Below, in pieces: positions 9,404-19,013 of a stretch of 64,000 nucleotides of DNA. A model generated the notes under the pieces. The model saw nothing but the letters and a program-made list of their open reading frames with translations. It was not told where the DNA came from and did not search any database. Both the position numbers and the translations under genes were made by a program. The stretch's first letter is position 1, and each line of letters begins with the position of its first letter. Source of the DNA: Thioalkalivibrio sp. ALJ16 (GTDB lineage Bacteria > Pseudomonadota > Gammaproteobacteria > Ectothiorhodospirales > Ectothiorhodospiraceae); the NCBI RefSeq assembly GCF_000377345.1, contig NZ_KB898038.1, forward strand, positions 186,001 to 250,000. The letters are read 5' to 3'.

Positions 9404-10090
9404 TTACCGCTCGCGGATCACGAGTGCATCGCCATCCGCCACGACCTCGAAATGTTCCAGAAAGCTGCGCCCCAGACGCGAGCGCGGCAACGCCGCGTCG
9501 GGCAAAACGATCGCAGTCACCCCGGTCTGGCGCAGGCCGCCGACCTGCAGGCGCTCGATGCGCACGCGCTGGCCATGCACATACCCGTGCTCGCGCTGGA
9601 TACGCACCGACCGCCCCGCACCCGGGTCGATCCCGGCGCGCTCGGCATCGGCCGCGCGCAGCAGTACCGAATCCGCATCCCGGTCCACCACCAGCGTAAT
9701 GGCCGTGCCATTCACGCCCGCGGTGACCGCATGGTCGCCGCGCGAATCACGGTGCACCCGCAACTCGGCCCCACCCGCGGACGGCGCCGCCGCCCCGGCC
9801 GTCGCCGGGCGCACGCGCAGTTCGTGACGCTCGCCGCGGTATTCCACCAGGGCCGCCCCCGGGCTAGTGCGCAGTACCCTCACCCCGCCCGGACCGGTCT
9901 CGCCGGGCGCGACCACGCCACGCTCGCCATCCACCGACAGCACCGCCCGATCGCCAAATACCGCGTGCAGGCGCAGGTCCGCCTCCGCCAGCGCCGCCGG
10001 CGGCAGCCACAACAGGGCCATAAGCAGCGCTGGCCCGAGGCGGCGCCGCGACCGGACATTGATGTGGCAGGAATAGGATGTGCAGGCCAT
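9404..10090 (-). CDS. Retropepsin-like aspartyl protease family protein with altered active-site motif
   Basis: 228 aa. The ATG at 10090 gives a signal-peptide-like start (LLMALLWLPPAALA, cleavage near residue 36). The C-terminal 100 residues follow the TIGR02281-type clan AA fold: HYAV-like strand (DHAVTAGVNGTAITLVVD), the flap segment, VGGLRQTGVTAIVLP and GRSFLEHFEV, close to the usual LGMSFL.rf.v. The catalytic loop normally reads VDTGAT/S; here it is VDRDADS, so the Asp is kept but the Thr-Gly pair is lost. The protein may therefore be inactive or altered. Divergent from the membrane protein gene at 10200. Confidence 0.78.
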   Translation of the reverse strand: MACTSYSCHINVRSRRRLGPALLMALLWLPPAALAEADLRLHAVFGDRAVLSVDGERGVVAPGETGPGGVRVLRTSPGAALVEYRGERHELRVRPATAGAAAPSAGGAELRVHRDSRGDHAVTAGVNGTAITLVVDRDADSVLLRAADAERAGIDPGAGRSVRIQREHGYVHGQRVRIERLQVGGLRQTGVTAIVLPDAALPRSRLGRSFLEHFEVVADGDALVIRER

Positions 10091-10199
10091 AGATTCGTTA
10101 TAGCGGTTCCCGCTGAACAGAACCGGAACACCGCCATAAAACCCGGGTTGGCCCCGGCGCCTGCTACCATCGGGACGTACCCAGTGCCCCGGAGCCAAC

Positions 10200-11054
10200 G
10201 TGTCCTCGTCGTCGCCCACCTCTCCGTCCGGTTCGACCCCCACCCGCCATGTCGCACTGCGGCATGCCTTCACCGTAACCCTGCTGGTGATCGGGCTGTG
10301 GCTGATGCACATGTACCTGCGCATCCTGCCGGAGGCGGCCGTGATCCTGCTGTGGGTCGGCGTGACCCTGACCATCGCGCTCGGGGGCTTCCGGCGCCAT
10401 CGCATTCGCCGCGCCGCCTTCCTGCGCGGCTATCTGGAGCCCACCAGCCTCTGGCCCCGGCGCCTGCGCGGCGGACCGCTGATGGCCCTGCGCCACCTGC
10501 TTGCCGGCATGCTGCTGGGCGGGCTGATGCTGATCGCGCTGGCCCGGGTCCCGACACCGGAGGCCTGGGCCGCACTGCTCGTCGCCGGCTTCGTGCTGGT
10601 GGCCGGCGATGCCCTGTTCATGCGCTGGCTGCGCGGACACGCCCACCCCGACTTCGCCCCGGAGCTGGCCCGCCGCGCAGCCCTGTGGGTCGCCGGGGCA
10701 CTGCTGATCGTCGCCCTGATGCTACTGGCCCTGCAGGCGCGCTATCCCGACCTGACCGGTGCCAGCCTGGAACAGGCGGTCTGGTTCCTGGTCCAGCACG
10801 AAGGCGCGCGCAGCCTCCTGCTGGAGACCGGGCTGCAACTCGCCGCCGCCCAGGATGCCGTGCGCCTGTGGCTGGGCCAGCAGTGGTTCCCGCAGGGTGT
10901 GCAGTCACTGCCGGCCCTACTCGGCTGGCTGCTGGTACTGGCCGAACAGGCCTTCCTGGCTGTCGGCTTCCTGCTGCTGGCCAACGGTCTGCTGCCACTG
11001 CGCGCGGCGGACGATGCCCTGGGCGACCCGCGCCACGCGCCGGTCATCGAATAG
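10200..11054 (+). CDS. Membrane protein of unknown function
   Basis: 284 aa, starting at a GTG preceded by GGAG 6 bases upstream. I see about six hydrophobic segments: residues 24-40, 45-62, 99-118, 122-140, 162-182 and a C-terminal one near 238-265 (LLGWLLVLAEQAFLAVGFLLL). The first two are separated by a short loop, and a basic RRHRIRRAAFLRGYLEP segment follows on the predicted cytoplasmic side. I do not recognise a named family. The gene at 11079 lies 24 bases downstream on the same strand and is also a membrane protein of unknown function, so the two probably form an operon. Confidence 0.75.
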   Translation: MSSSSPTSPSGSTPTRHVALRHAFTVTLLVIGLWLMHMYLRILPEAAVILLWVGVTLTIALGGFRRHRIRRAAFLRGYLEPTSLWPRRLRGGPLMALRHLLAGMLLGGLMLIALARVPTPEAWAALLVAGFVLVAGDALFMRWLRGHAHPDFAPELARRAALWVAGALLIVALMLLALQARYPDLTGASLEQAVWFLVQHEGARSLLLETGLQLAAAQDAVRLWLGQQWFPQGVQSLPALLGWLLVLAEQAFLAVGFLLLANGLLPLRAADDALGDPRHAPVIE

Positions 11055-11078
11055 CCCGGGGCGAAGGTACCGGCGACC

Positions 11079-12197
11079 GTGGCGTTGTCCGCAGCCCCCG
11101 CTCCCGCGACCGGCACACTCCGCGCCGGTGTCTGGCTGCTGCTGACCCTGCTGGCCAGCCTGGCGCTGCTGTGGCTCGCCAGCCATTACCCGCCGCACAG
11201 CTGGCAGCCCGAACCGCCCCTGACCCTGCAGCTGGGCGAACAGCGCTACCAGCTCGACCGCGAACGCCTCAGCACTCTCGAACGCTACACCCTGGAGTGG
11301 CTGCAGGCCGGTGACCGCGCGGCACAGGAACACTGGCAGGCGCAGGTGGATGCGGAACTCGAGAGCCGCTTTGCGGCCCTGCACGCGCGGGTCCCCGCGG
11401 TGGCGGAGGCGCACTTCTCCCTGCGCGCGGAATATGCCCGCCTGTGGCTGCGCGGCACGCAGTGGCTGAGCGAGCCCGATCCGGATGCCGAACCCGATCC
11501 TCAGGCCCGCATGCTGCGCGAGCATCTGCTGCCCGAGGCACTGTGGGAATCCCCGCTGCAGGAGCTGGCCACCCGCGTGGAATGGGGACTGGACGAGCAG
11601 CAGCGTCAGGTCCGGGATCAGTGGCGCCTCGAGCTGGCCGCCCACCTGACGGATGCCCGCATCCCGAACCCGCCCCCCGCAGCGGCGGCGACCACGACCC
11701 GGGAGATCGACCTCGGGCACCGCCTGCATGCGGCGCTGGACATAGACATGGAACGCTTCGACCAGCGCACCAGCCTGGCCGCGACGGCCGCCGCCGGCAC
11801 CGGACTCGCGACCCCGCTGATTGCCCGCGCGCTGCAGGCCCGGCTGGCGGCGCGCGCCACGCAGGCCGGCGTGGCCCGCAGTCTGGGCCGCGCGGGACGC
11901 GCCGGGGCCCTGGGCGCCAGCCTGTGTACCTGGAGCGGACCGTTCTCGCTGGGCTGCGGGGTCGCCGCCGCCGGGGTTGCCATCGTGGGGACCGACTGGC
12001 TGCTACTGCGCCTGGACGCGGCACGCCATCGCGACGACCTCGAACAGGCCCTGCACGAGGCCCTGGACGCACTGGAGGCCGAGACCCGCGAGGCACTACA
12101 CCAGGCCATCGCCGCGCGCGTGGAGGCCCGCCACGCGGCCAGCCGCGCCAGCCTGGAACGCACCTTCCAGCCCTGGACCTCGAACCCGGAGCGCTGA
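11079..12197 (+). CDS. Unknown membrane protein with central Ala/Gly-rich hydrophobic hairpin
   Basis: 372 aa from a GTG at 11079. One N-terminal TM helix (residues 16-36), then an extracytoplasmic-type domain of about 170 residues rich in Trp, Glu and Leu helices (YQLDRERLSTLERYTLEWL). Residues 225-310 form an Ala/Gly-rich region with two or three hydrophobic stretches (ATAAAGTGLATPLIARAL, then SLGCGVAAAGVAIVGTDWL) that could insert into a membrane. An amphipathic, probably coiled-coil helix (residues 313-360) closes the protein. I recognise no family. It probably forms an operon with the membrane protein at 10200. Codon use resembles its neighbours, so no sign of recent transfer. Confidence 0.72.
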   Translation: MALSAAPAPATGTLRAGVWLLLTLLASLALLWLASHYPPHSWQPEPPLTLQLGEQRYQLDRERLSTLERYTLEWLQAGDRAAQEHWQAQVDAELESRFAALHARVPAVAEAHFSLRAEYARLWLRGTQWLSEPDPDAEPDPQARMLREHLLPEALWESPLQELATRVEWGLDEQQRQVRDQWRLELAAHLTDARIPNPPPAAAATTTREIDLGHRLHAALDIDMERFDQRTSLAATAAAGTGLATPLIARALQARLAARATQAGVARSLGRAGRAGALGASLCTWSGPFSLGCGVAAAGVAIVGTDWLLLRLDAARHRDDLEQALHEALDALEAETREALHQAIAARVEARHAASRASLERTFQPWTSNPER

Positions 12198-12262
12198 GCG
12201 CAACGCCCCGCATCGACACCCCGAGGCACGTCCACCACGCCCCCCCGGCCGAAGCCCCCGCT

Positions 12263-12303
12263 CGTCATCCCGGCCGCAGCGCAGCGAAGAGCCGGGATCT
12301 CCA
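12263..12303. repeat. Dispersed REP-like hairpin element, copy 1
   Basis: A palindromic unit with CATCCCGGC and GCCGGGATCTCC arms around a GCAGCGCAGCGAAGA centre. A nearly identical unit lies at 60482-60522. Both occupy short non-coding gaps. The shape and placement fit a REP-type dispersed repeat. It sits in the 255-base gap before ispG, which otherwise holds the ispG promoter and no gene I can support. Confidence 0.75.
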
Positions 12304-12452
12304 CCGCCAGCTCCACCCCGACGCCGGCCCCAACGCCCGGGACACCCGCTCACCAGGGCACGGACCAACCCCGGCACGAAAGCGGCGTCTCGGCAGTCGC
12401 GCCGGGCTGCGTTACACTCCGCGCACCGTTTTCCCGCCCCGCGTAGCTCAAC

Positions 12453-13679
<1,227 letters not shown>

Positions 13680-13762
13680 CGCCTGCTCCACGCCTTCGTC
13701 ACTTTGAGTGGCACCCGAATATTTTCAGCGCCCACGGCGCTGCTTCGACGGCGCCGTATGGC

Positions 13763-13875
13763 GTTGGCACCCCAGGTGTCCCGCATCCGCATTGCGGCGC
13801 GCGTCAGTCAAACGGGTTGACCCGCCCCAACGGGCTGTACCACCCGTCTGGTCTCGGAACACCTGGGGTACCAAC
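13763..13875. repeat. 17-bp inverted repeat around a structured spacer
   Basis: GTTGGCACCCCAGGTGT at 13763-13779 is answered by its reverse complement with one mismatch at 13859-13875, about 80 bases apart. The flanks continue with weaker complementarity (GCCGTAT on both sides). The unit fills the 240-base gap between ispG and the convergent MgtE_N-like gene. It might terminate both transcripts or be a dispersed element. No coding sequence is seen in this gap. Confidence 0.6.
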
Positions 13876-13919
13876 ACAGCCGTATCTCGTGACCGCATGG
13901 CCCCGGGGGCAATTGCCCC

Positions 13920-14294
13920 TCAGCGATTGCATCGGTGCGCGAGGATCATTTCCACGCCCTGCCGCTTGAACGGCGGGATGGCCTCAAGGATCTCCCGCAC
14001 ACCCGACTGCGGCAGGCGTTCGCAGATCCGCGCCAGCGCGTAGTTACTCAGCCCCCGCGCCAGGCGGCCGACGTCCTCTGCCGGCAGCTGCCGCACTACA
14101 TGGGCCTGGGCATCCTCCGTGAGCCGCATCAGGCGCAGCCGCGCAGTGCCGGGCTCGCCCCCCTGCAGCGCACGGCTTACGACCTCCAGCGCCGCATCCG
14201 GACGCTCATCACGCCAGAGGATGGGGGCCACCGCGCCCGCATCCATCCCGGGAAAATGGTTGTTGTTCAGGTGTTCTGCGTAGATCGGGTTCAT
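13920..14294 (-). CDS. Small MgtE N-terminal-domain-like protein
   Basis: 124 aa from the ATG at 14294, which has a GAGGAGA Shine-Dalgarno; the longer open frame upstream is not coding-like. The C-terminal 75 residues are short amphipathic helical repeats (LMRLTEDAQAHVVRQLPAED, then RLARGLSNYALARICERLP) that resemble the right-handed superhelix of MgtE_N domains in magnesium channels and of FliG. There is no membrane segment or CBS domain. The true MgtE lies 5 kb away on the same strand. The family assignment is tentative; the gene itself looks real by SD and codon pattern. Confidence 0.6.
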   Translation of the reverse strand: MNPIYAEHLNNNHFPGMDAGAVAPILWRDERPDAALEVVSRALQGGEPGTARLRLMRLTEDAQAHVVRQLPAEDVGRLARGLSNYALARICERLPQSGVREILEAIPPFKRQGVEMILAHRCNR

Positions 14295-14826
14295 CGCGTT
14301 TCTCCTCGCCAATGAGCTGGCGTCAAACATGACGCGCAGCAACAACACGGCCGCACTCAACATGCGGAACAGAAACGTGAAGGACGGTGGCGGGAATGAA
14401 ACGGTTGAACGGTGGCGAGGAATACAGGTACGTACCCACTTGCGTGCCATCGGGGATGTCGCGGCGCGCAAGAGGCAGTGAAGGGCGGGCGGCTAGATGA
14501 CCCGAGTCCCCGGTGCTTCCTGACGCGACAGGCGACAAAACCGCTTCAGGCCATCACCGGCCTTCACGTGTTTAGATCGACTACTGTCACTTTCCATTGA
14601 TGCAATGGCCTCTGATGCTTCGGAAGTGCCCCCGGCGCAAACCGAGAACACGCAAAACTATATCTGCGGCTGCCTTTACCTGAAACCCCTCCTGCGTCGG
14701 AATTTCAGAAAAACCACACATGCCCGGCGTGCCACGGGAAAACACGGACCAACATTTGCCTGGCAGCCATGCGTCGGCTATACCGAACGATGGCCCGACC
14801 AGACGGCTTTACGCCTCTTCCTGGTG
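14295..14826. other. Gene-poor region upstream of the MgtE_N-like gene
   Basis: About 530 bases without a supportable gene. The base composition is less GC-rich than the flanks, with patches such as AACACGCAAAACTATATCTGC near 14650. It must hold the promoter of the 13920-14294 gene and the 3' end of amn transcription. I see no strong terminator, tRNA or conserved RNA motif. Confidence 0.4.
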
Positions 14827-16308
14827 CTACAGAAAAGCCGTTTCGTTGAAGGAACGCAGCTTGCGGCTGTGGATCTCCTCGATGGGCATCTCGCGCAGCA
14901 ACTCCATCGCGCGAATCCCGATCTCCAGGTGGCGGGACACCTGTGTTCGGTAAAAGCTCGACGCCATGCCCGGCAGTTTCAGTTCACCATGGAGCGGCTT
15001 GTCGGAGACGCACAGCAGCGTTCCGTAGGGCACACGAAACCTAAAGCCGTTGGCCGCGATGGTGGCGCTTTCCATATCCAGAGCGATGGCGCGGGACTGG
15101 CTGAGTCGCCTCACCGGGCCGGACTGCTCCCGCAACTCCCAGTTCCGGTTGTCGATGCTGGCGACCGTGCCGGTGCGCATGATCCGCTTGAGGTCATAGC
15201 CTTCGAGTTGCGTGATCTCCGCCACGGCATCCTGCAGCGCAATCTGAATCTCGGCCAGCGCCGGGATCGGGACCCATACGGGCAGATCAGCATCCAGCAC
15301 GTGGTCCTCGCGCACATAGGCATGGGCGAGTACGAAATCCCCCAGTGCCTGGGAGCTGCGCAGCCCGGCGCAATGGCCGACCATCAGCCAGGCACGCGGA
15401 CGCAGGACGGCGATGTGGTCGGTGGCGGTCTTCGCATTCGATGGCCCCACGCCGATATTGACCAGCGTGACTCCCGCGCAACCCGGTCGCTGCAGATGGA
15501 AGGCCGGCATCTGCGGCGAACGGGTCCGAGCGGGGATCGGCGCGTCGGGGTCGGTGATTACGACGTCCCCCGGCGCCACCAGCGCACTGTAGCCGTTGTC
15601 GGGATCGCGCAGCTGTGCGCGGGCGAAGGCCTCGAACTCGTCCATGTAGAACTGGTAATTGGTGAACAGGACGTGGTTCTGGAAATGCTCGGGCGCAGTG
15701 CCCGTGTAATGCGCAATCCGCGCCAGCGAGTAATCCACCCGCTGCGCGCTGAACAGGGCCAGCGGCAGGGAGCCATCCTCGCGCGCCACGGCATCGCCGT
15801 TGGCCGCTTCGTCATTCATGGTAGTCAGATCCGGCACATCGAAATTGTCGCGCAGCGAGCGCTCCTGCCCGTCATGCTCCGGCGGCTTCACCTCACCCCT
15901 CCCGGCCATGGCAAATTGCAGGGGTATCGGCGTGGTGGAGGGACCCACGCTGACCGGGACACCATGGTTCTGCATCAGCAACGTGATCTGCTGATACAGG
16001 TAATCTCTGAAAAGATCCGGGCGGGTCACCGTGGTTGTGTAAGTACCCGGTTCCGTCACGTGACCGAAGCTCAGGCGCGCATCGATTAGATCAAAGCGCG
16101 CGGTGGAAAAACGGATTTCCGGATAGCAAGCCCTGAAACGGGCAGCCGGCGGCTCACCTCTGGAAACACCTTGAAATGCTTCGACAAGAAATTGTGTTGC
16201 GTCCGTGTAGAGCTCTTCGAGACAGGCGACCGCCTGGTCGGCATCCGTAAAAGAGCGAAACTCGGGCACCGCAGGGGTCCGAATTGGAGGCAATCTGTTC
16301 GGCGTCAT
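14827..16308 (-). CDS. amn: AMP nucleosidase
   Basis: 493 aa from the ATG at 16308, preceded by AGGAGA; matches the usual length (about 484 in E. coli). The enzyme hydrolyses AMP to adenine and ribose-5-phosphate and works as an intracellular AMP regulator. The N-terminal Amn-specific domain includes RFSTARFDLIDARLSFGHV and PVSVGPSTTPIPLQFA. The C-terminal nucleoside-phosphorylase-like catalytic domain shows LVNIGVGPSNAKTATDHIAVL, LMVGHCAGLR, LGDFVLAHAYVREDHVLD and ALDMESATIAANGFRFRVP, where the Met-Glu binds ribose. It starts 68 bases downstream of the Na/Pi transporter on the same strand and may be co-transcribed with it. Confidence 0.96.
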   Translation of the reverse strand: MTPNRLPPIRTPAVPEFRSFTDADQAVACLEELYTDATQFLVEAFQGVSRGEPPAARFRACYPEIRFSTARFDLIDARLSFGHVTEPGTYTTTVTRPDLFRDYLYQQITLLMQNHGVPVSVGPSTTPIPLQFAMAGRGEVKPPEHDGQERSLRDNFDVPDLTTMNDEAANGDAVAREDGSLPLALFSAQRVDYSLARIAHYTGTAPEHFQNHVLFTNYQFYMDEFEAFARAQLRDPDNGYSALVAPGDVVITDPDAPIPARTRSPQMPAFHLQRPGCAGVTLVNIGVGPSNAKTATDHIAVLRPRAWLMVGHCAGLRSSQALGDFVLAHAYVREDHVLDADLPVWVPIPALAEIQIALQDAVAEITQLEGYDLKRIMRTGTVASIDNRNWELREQSGPVRRLSQSRAIALDMESATIAANGFRFRVPYGTLLCVSDKPLHGELKLPGMASSFYRTQVSRHLEIGIRAMELLREMPIEEIHSRKLRSFNETAFL

Positions 16309-16376
16309 CCGGATTCTCCTTTCTGTTTGGCCAGTGCCTCGGTGCCTGAATCGCATCAGCTCGGTAACAAGCATGC

Positions 16377-17972
16377 TTACGTGTCCAGCGCCTCGACCTC
16401 CGGTTCGTTACGGCAGTAGACATATGCCACGCCGCTCAGACGGCGATTGAGTTGCTGGAAATCGTCGAGGATCTCCCAGACCGGGTACGGCAGACCGATC
16501 TGCGTGCGCTTCGCATGGATCAGCCAGCTACTGTTCTCCTGCTTGCGTTCCAGGATCTTTCGCCCCAACTCGGGGCGTTCGCGCATCAGCATCCGGGCGA
16601 CTGTATTCATCTGCTGCGAGAGTCGCGTCGCGGCCTCGGACAACACCGGGCGTGCGGCCGCTAGCGCATCGGGATGCGCCTGCAACAGCCGCTCGACATC
16701 CTCGTGCAGGTTCGTTCCCAGCGTGCGCACGATGACCGGCAGTTCGCGCATAAAGTCGTCTAGGGTCTCCTTCAGGATCTGATCGTTTGTGTCCAGCGCG
16801 TCGTCCGGAATCCCGTCCAGAAACTCCACCAGTTCGTCACGAACCTCCAGGATCTGCCAGCGCCGGTGATCCATCTCCGTCTTCAGCCCGGCAGGGAACT
16901 GCCCCTCGGCAAGGGCGAGCATGGCCCGTTCGCGAATCAGGTGCAGTTGGTCAAACATCTTCAATGTCTCCCGCAGCACGGCGTTGAGCGCCAGCACCGG
17001 ATTCTGCAGGAGCAGCGGATCGAGGCTTGTGGGTCCGGAAGGCTCGGTCATCGCCGGCTCGGGGACCAGGATACGAACCCAGCGCCCCAGAACGGCGGCG
17101 AACAGGATCGCCGCGCAGGCAACCAGGTTGAACAGCGTATGCCCCCAGGCCGCCTGCTGCGGCAGTGTACCGGGCAGCATTTCCAGCGATGTCAGTGGCA
17201 CGTGCAGCAACACGGCGGTCAGGACCACCGCCAGCGGGCCCTTAACCAGCAAACCCGCCAGACCGAGCCTGCGTCCCTGACGATCGTTCCAGCCGGCGAC
17301 CAGCACCGTCAGCACCAGGCCGATATTCGCGCCCAGCACCCACAACAACAGCATGGTCAGATCCACCTGGCCGCTGGCAACCAGGGCGAGCGCGAGCGCG
17401 ATCGACGCCGTGGCACTCTGCATCATCAGTGTCAGCAGCGCGGCGCCAATCAGAAACAGCAGCGGCAGCTGCCCCAGCGCGGCAAACAGATTCACAACGG
17501 CAGGATCACTGCCGAGCGCGCGCGCGGCATCCCCCAGCAGCCCCATCCCCAGCAGCATGAAACCGAAGGCCAGCAGCGCCTGCCCGACACCTCGCGGCCG
17601 CGGCGCCTCGACATACAGGAACAGGACCGCACCCAGGGCAATGAACAGCCCGGAAAACGCCTGCAGATCGAAGGACAGCACCTGAATCAGGGCCGTCGTG
17701 CCCAGTTGCGCCCCCAGCAGGACCGCCAGGACATTCTCCCAGGCGACATTTCCGCGGCGGGTCATCTGCACCGAGAGCAGCGCTGCAGCTGTGGACGACG
17801 GCATCACCACCCCACCAGCGACACCACCGACCCATGCGCGGGGACGGGTGCGGGTAAAGCCCTGCAGCCAGTCGATCAGGTCGCCCCCCATCACCCTTGC
17901 AAAGCCTTTTCGCAGAAAGCGCAGGCCAAACAGGATCAGCAGGACGCCTGCCACCAGATTGATCATTTCCAT
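16377..17972 (-). CDS. Na/Pi cotransporter family protein with PhoU-like C-terminus
   Basis: 531 aa (ATG at 17972; the preceding GTG codon is also in frame). The N-terminal 300 residues are two related membrane halves with the Na_Pi_cotrans signature: GGVVMPSSTAAALLSVQM in the first and MMQSATASIALALALVASG in the second (QSSSATT-type QxSxA loops). The remaining 200 residues are helical and PhoU-like (FDQLHLIRERAMLALAEGQ...), thought to regulate transport. This is the NptA/YjbB type of sodium-dependent phosphate carrier. It precedes amn, an enzyme of AMP turnover, in the same direction; the pairing hints at phosphate or purine homeostasis. Confidence 0.92.
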   Translation of the reverse strand: MEMINLVAGVLLILFGLRFLRKGFARVMGGDLIDWLQGFTRTRPRAWVGGVAGGVVMPSSTAAALLSVQMTRRGNVAWENVLAVLLGAQLGTTALIQVLSFDLQAFSGLFIALGAVLFLYVEAPRPRGVGQALLAFGFMLLGMGLLGDAARALGSDPAVVNLFAALGQLPLLFLIGAALLTLMMQSATASIALALALVASGQVDLTMLLLWVLGANIGLVLTVLVAGWNDRQGRRLGLAGLLVKGPLAVVLTAVLLHVPLTSLEMLPGTLPQQAAWGHTLFNLVACAAILFAAVLGRWVRILVPEPAMTEPSGPTSLDPLLLQNPVLALNAVLRETLKMFDQLHLIRERAMLALAEGQFPAGLKTEMDHRRWQILEVRDELVEFLDGIPDDALDTNDQILKETLDDFMRELPVIVRTLGTNLHEDVERLLQAHPDALAAARPVLSEAATRLSQQMNTVARMLMRERPELGRKILERKQENSSWLIHAKRTQIGLPYPVWEILDDFQQLNRRLSGVAYVYCRNEPEVEALDT

Positions 17973-18277
17973 CACGGCACCTGCTCAACGGTTGAGACTC
18001 GGTTCGTGCCCTTTCAAGCATCGAAAGTGGTTGCCCGGCGCACCCGACAACAGGCCGATCACCCACGCAAACGGCTGGCGCCCAACCGACCCATGATCGG
18101 GCAGCCGGGAACCTGATGCGACCTGACTGCAGGTTATGGAATCGGCGTTGGCGAGCACAGGGCCTGTTCAGATTCAGGCCCGGAAAAAGAAACGGGCCGT
18201 GCCCCGGCGCTGAGTTCCGGGAGACGGCCCGCAGGTCAAGGAAACCCGGTTTCCTTGCCGTCCGGTTGGACGACGTC
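17973..18277. other. Intergenic region between porin and phosphate transporter
   Basis: About 300 bases. The right part (18183-18231) is the terminator of the porin gene. The left part should contain the promoter of the Na/Pi transporter, but I cannot assign boxes. No gene is supported here. Confidence 0.45.
18183..18231 (-). terminator. Rho-independent terminator of the porin gene
   Basis: On the minus strand an 8-bp CGGGCCGT / ACGGCCCG stem encloses a GC-rich loop and is followed by TTTCTTTTTCC. It lies about 50 bases past the porin stop codon. A second small hairpin (CAAGGAAACC / GGTTTCCTTG) lies between the stop and this stem. Confidence 0.8.
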
Positions 18278-18934
18278 TCAGAAGTTCAGCGTATATCCGG
18301 CAACCAGGAGGTCCTGCGCATCACTCTCATCGCGCGATGCGTAGGTCAGGGAGAGCGTACCGAAATCAAACGCATACGCTGCACCCAGTTCCCAGAAGGT
18401 CGCGCTGTCGTCGTCGGCCGGATCGTCATAGCCCACTCCGCCAAAGAGCTCGGTACGCGGGGCAACTTCATACTCGGCGCCCAGGAACCACACGCGGCTG
18501 CCTTCGGCATCGCGATCGTCGGCGTGCAGCACATAGCTGACTTCGGCGAAGACCGGACCCCACTCGGCCCCGATGAAGATCTCGCCCTCGTCTGCATCAT
18601 CCAGGCGGGAGAAGTGGAAGTACTCGTACCCGAATTCCATCCCGACCGGCCCGGCGTCGAAGGCATAGCCGATGAACGGGACCACCTCGATGCCGTTTCC
18701 GCTCCCCAGCGTGGAGGCCTCCACACCGGTAAACACGCCACTCTCAAGGTCGAACTCGAAGCCGCCCTGCAACACCGGGTCGTTGTCGGACTTGGATTCC
18801 CCATTGTCGATGTAATCGGTGAACAAACCGATGTGGAAATCGGCCTCGGCCGCCTGAGCCGCCGGGAAGCCAAGGGCGAACACACCCGCCACGGCGGTGG
18901 CCAGGAGGCTGCGCGGGAATTTGCGATCAGTCAT
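18278..18934 (-). CDS. TorF-family putative outer-membrane porin
   Basis: 218 aa with a Sec signal peptide (RSLLATAVAGVFALGFPAAQAA, cleavage near residue 29). The mature protein is a series of alternating beta strands with aromatic ends (DFHIGLFTDYIDNGESKS, FGYEYFHFSRL, LTYASRDESD) and ends in a C-terminal Phe (AGYTLNF), as outer-membrane beta-barrels do. These features and its size fit the TorF putative porin family (Gcw_chp). It is strongly acidic, which suits a salt-adapted host. Good SD (AAGGAA) before the ATG at 18934. It has its own terminator downstream. Confidence 0.85.
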   Translation of the reverse strand: MTDRKFPRSLLATAVAGVFALGFPAAQAAEADFHIGLFTDYIDNGESKSDNDPVLQGGFEFDLESGVFTGVEASTLGSGNGIEVVPFIGYAFDAGPVGMEFGYEYFHFSRLDDADEGEIFIGAEWGPVFAEVSYVLHADDRDAEGSRVWFLGAEYEVAPRTELFGGVGYDDPADDDSATFWELGAAYAFDFGTLSLTYASRDESDAQDLLVAGYTLNF

Positions 18935-19013
18935 GTCAGTTCCTTTTCTATCAAGATTGGTTTACAGCGGTGTTGCCGGGGCCGCCCCCGACAACACGAT
19001 CAAGATTTTCCGT

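Noticed and set aside
7931-11314. Plus-strand open frame of over 1100 codons
   Set aside because: Antisense to the MFS and retropepsin-like genes and out of frame with the two membrane protein genes; composition shows no protein-like pattern.
14295-14826. Horizontally acquired gene or tRNA in the less GC-rich gap
   Set aside because: No SD-supported ORF, no tRNA cloverleaf sequence such as a GGTTCGAAT arm.
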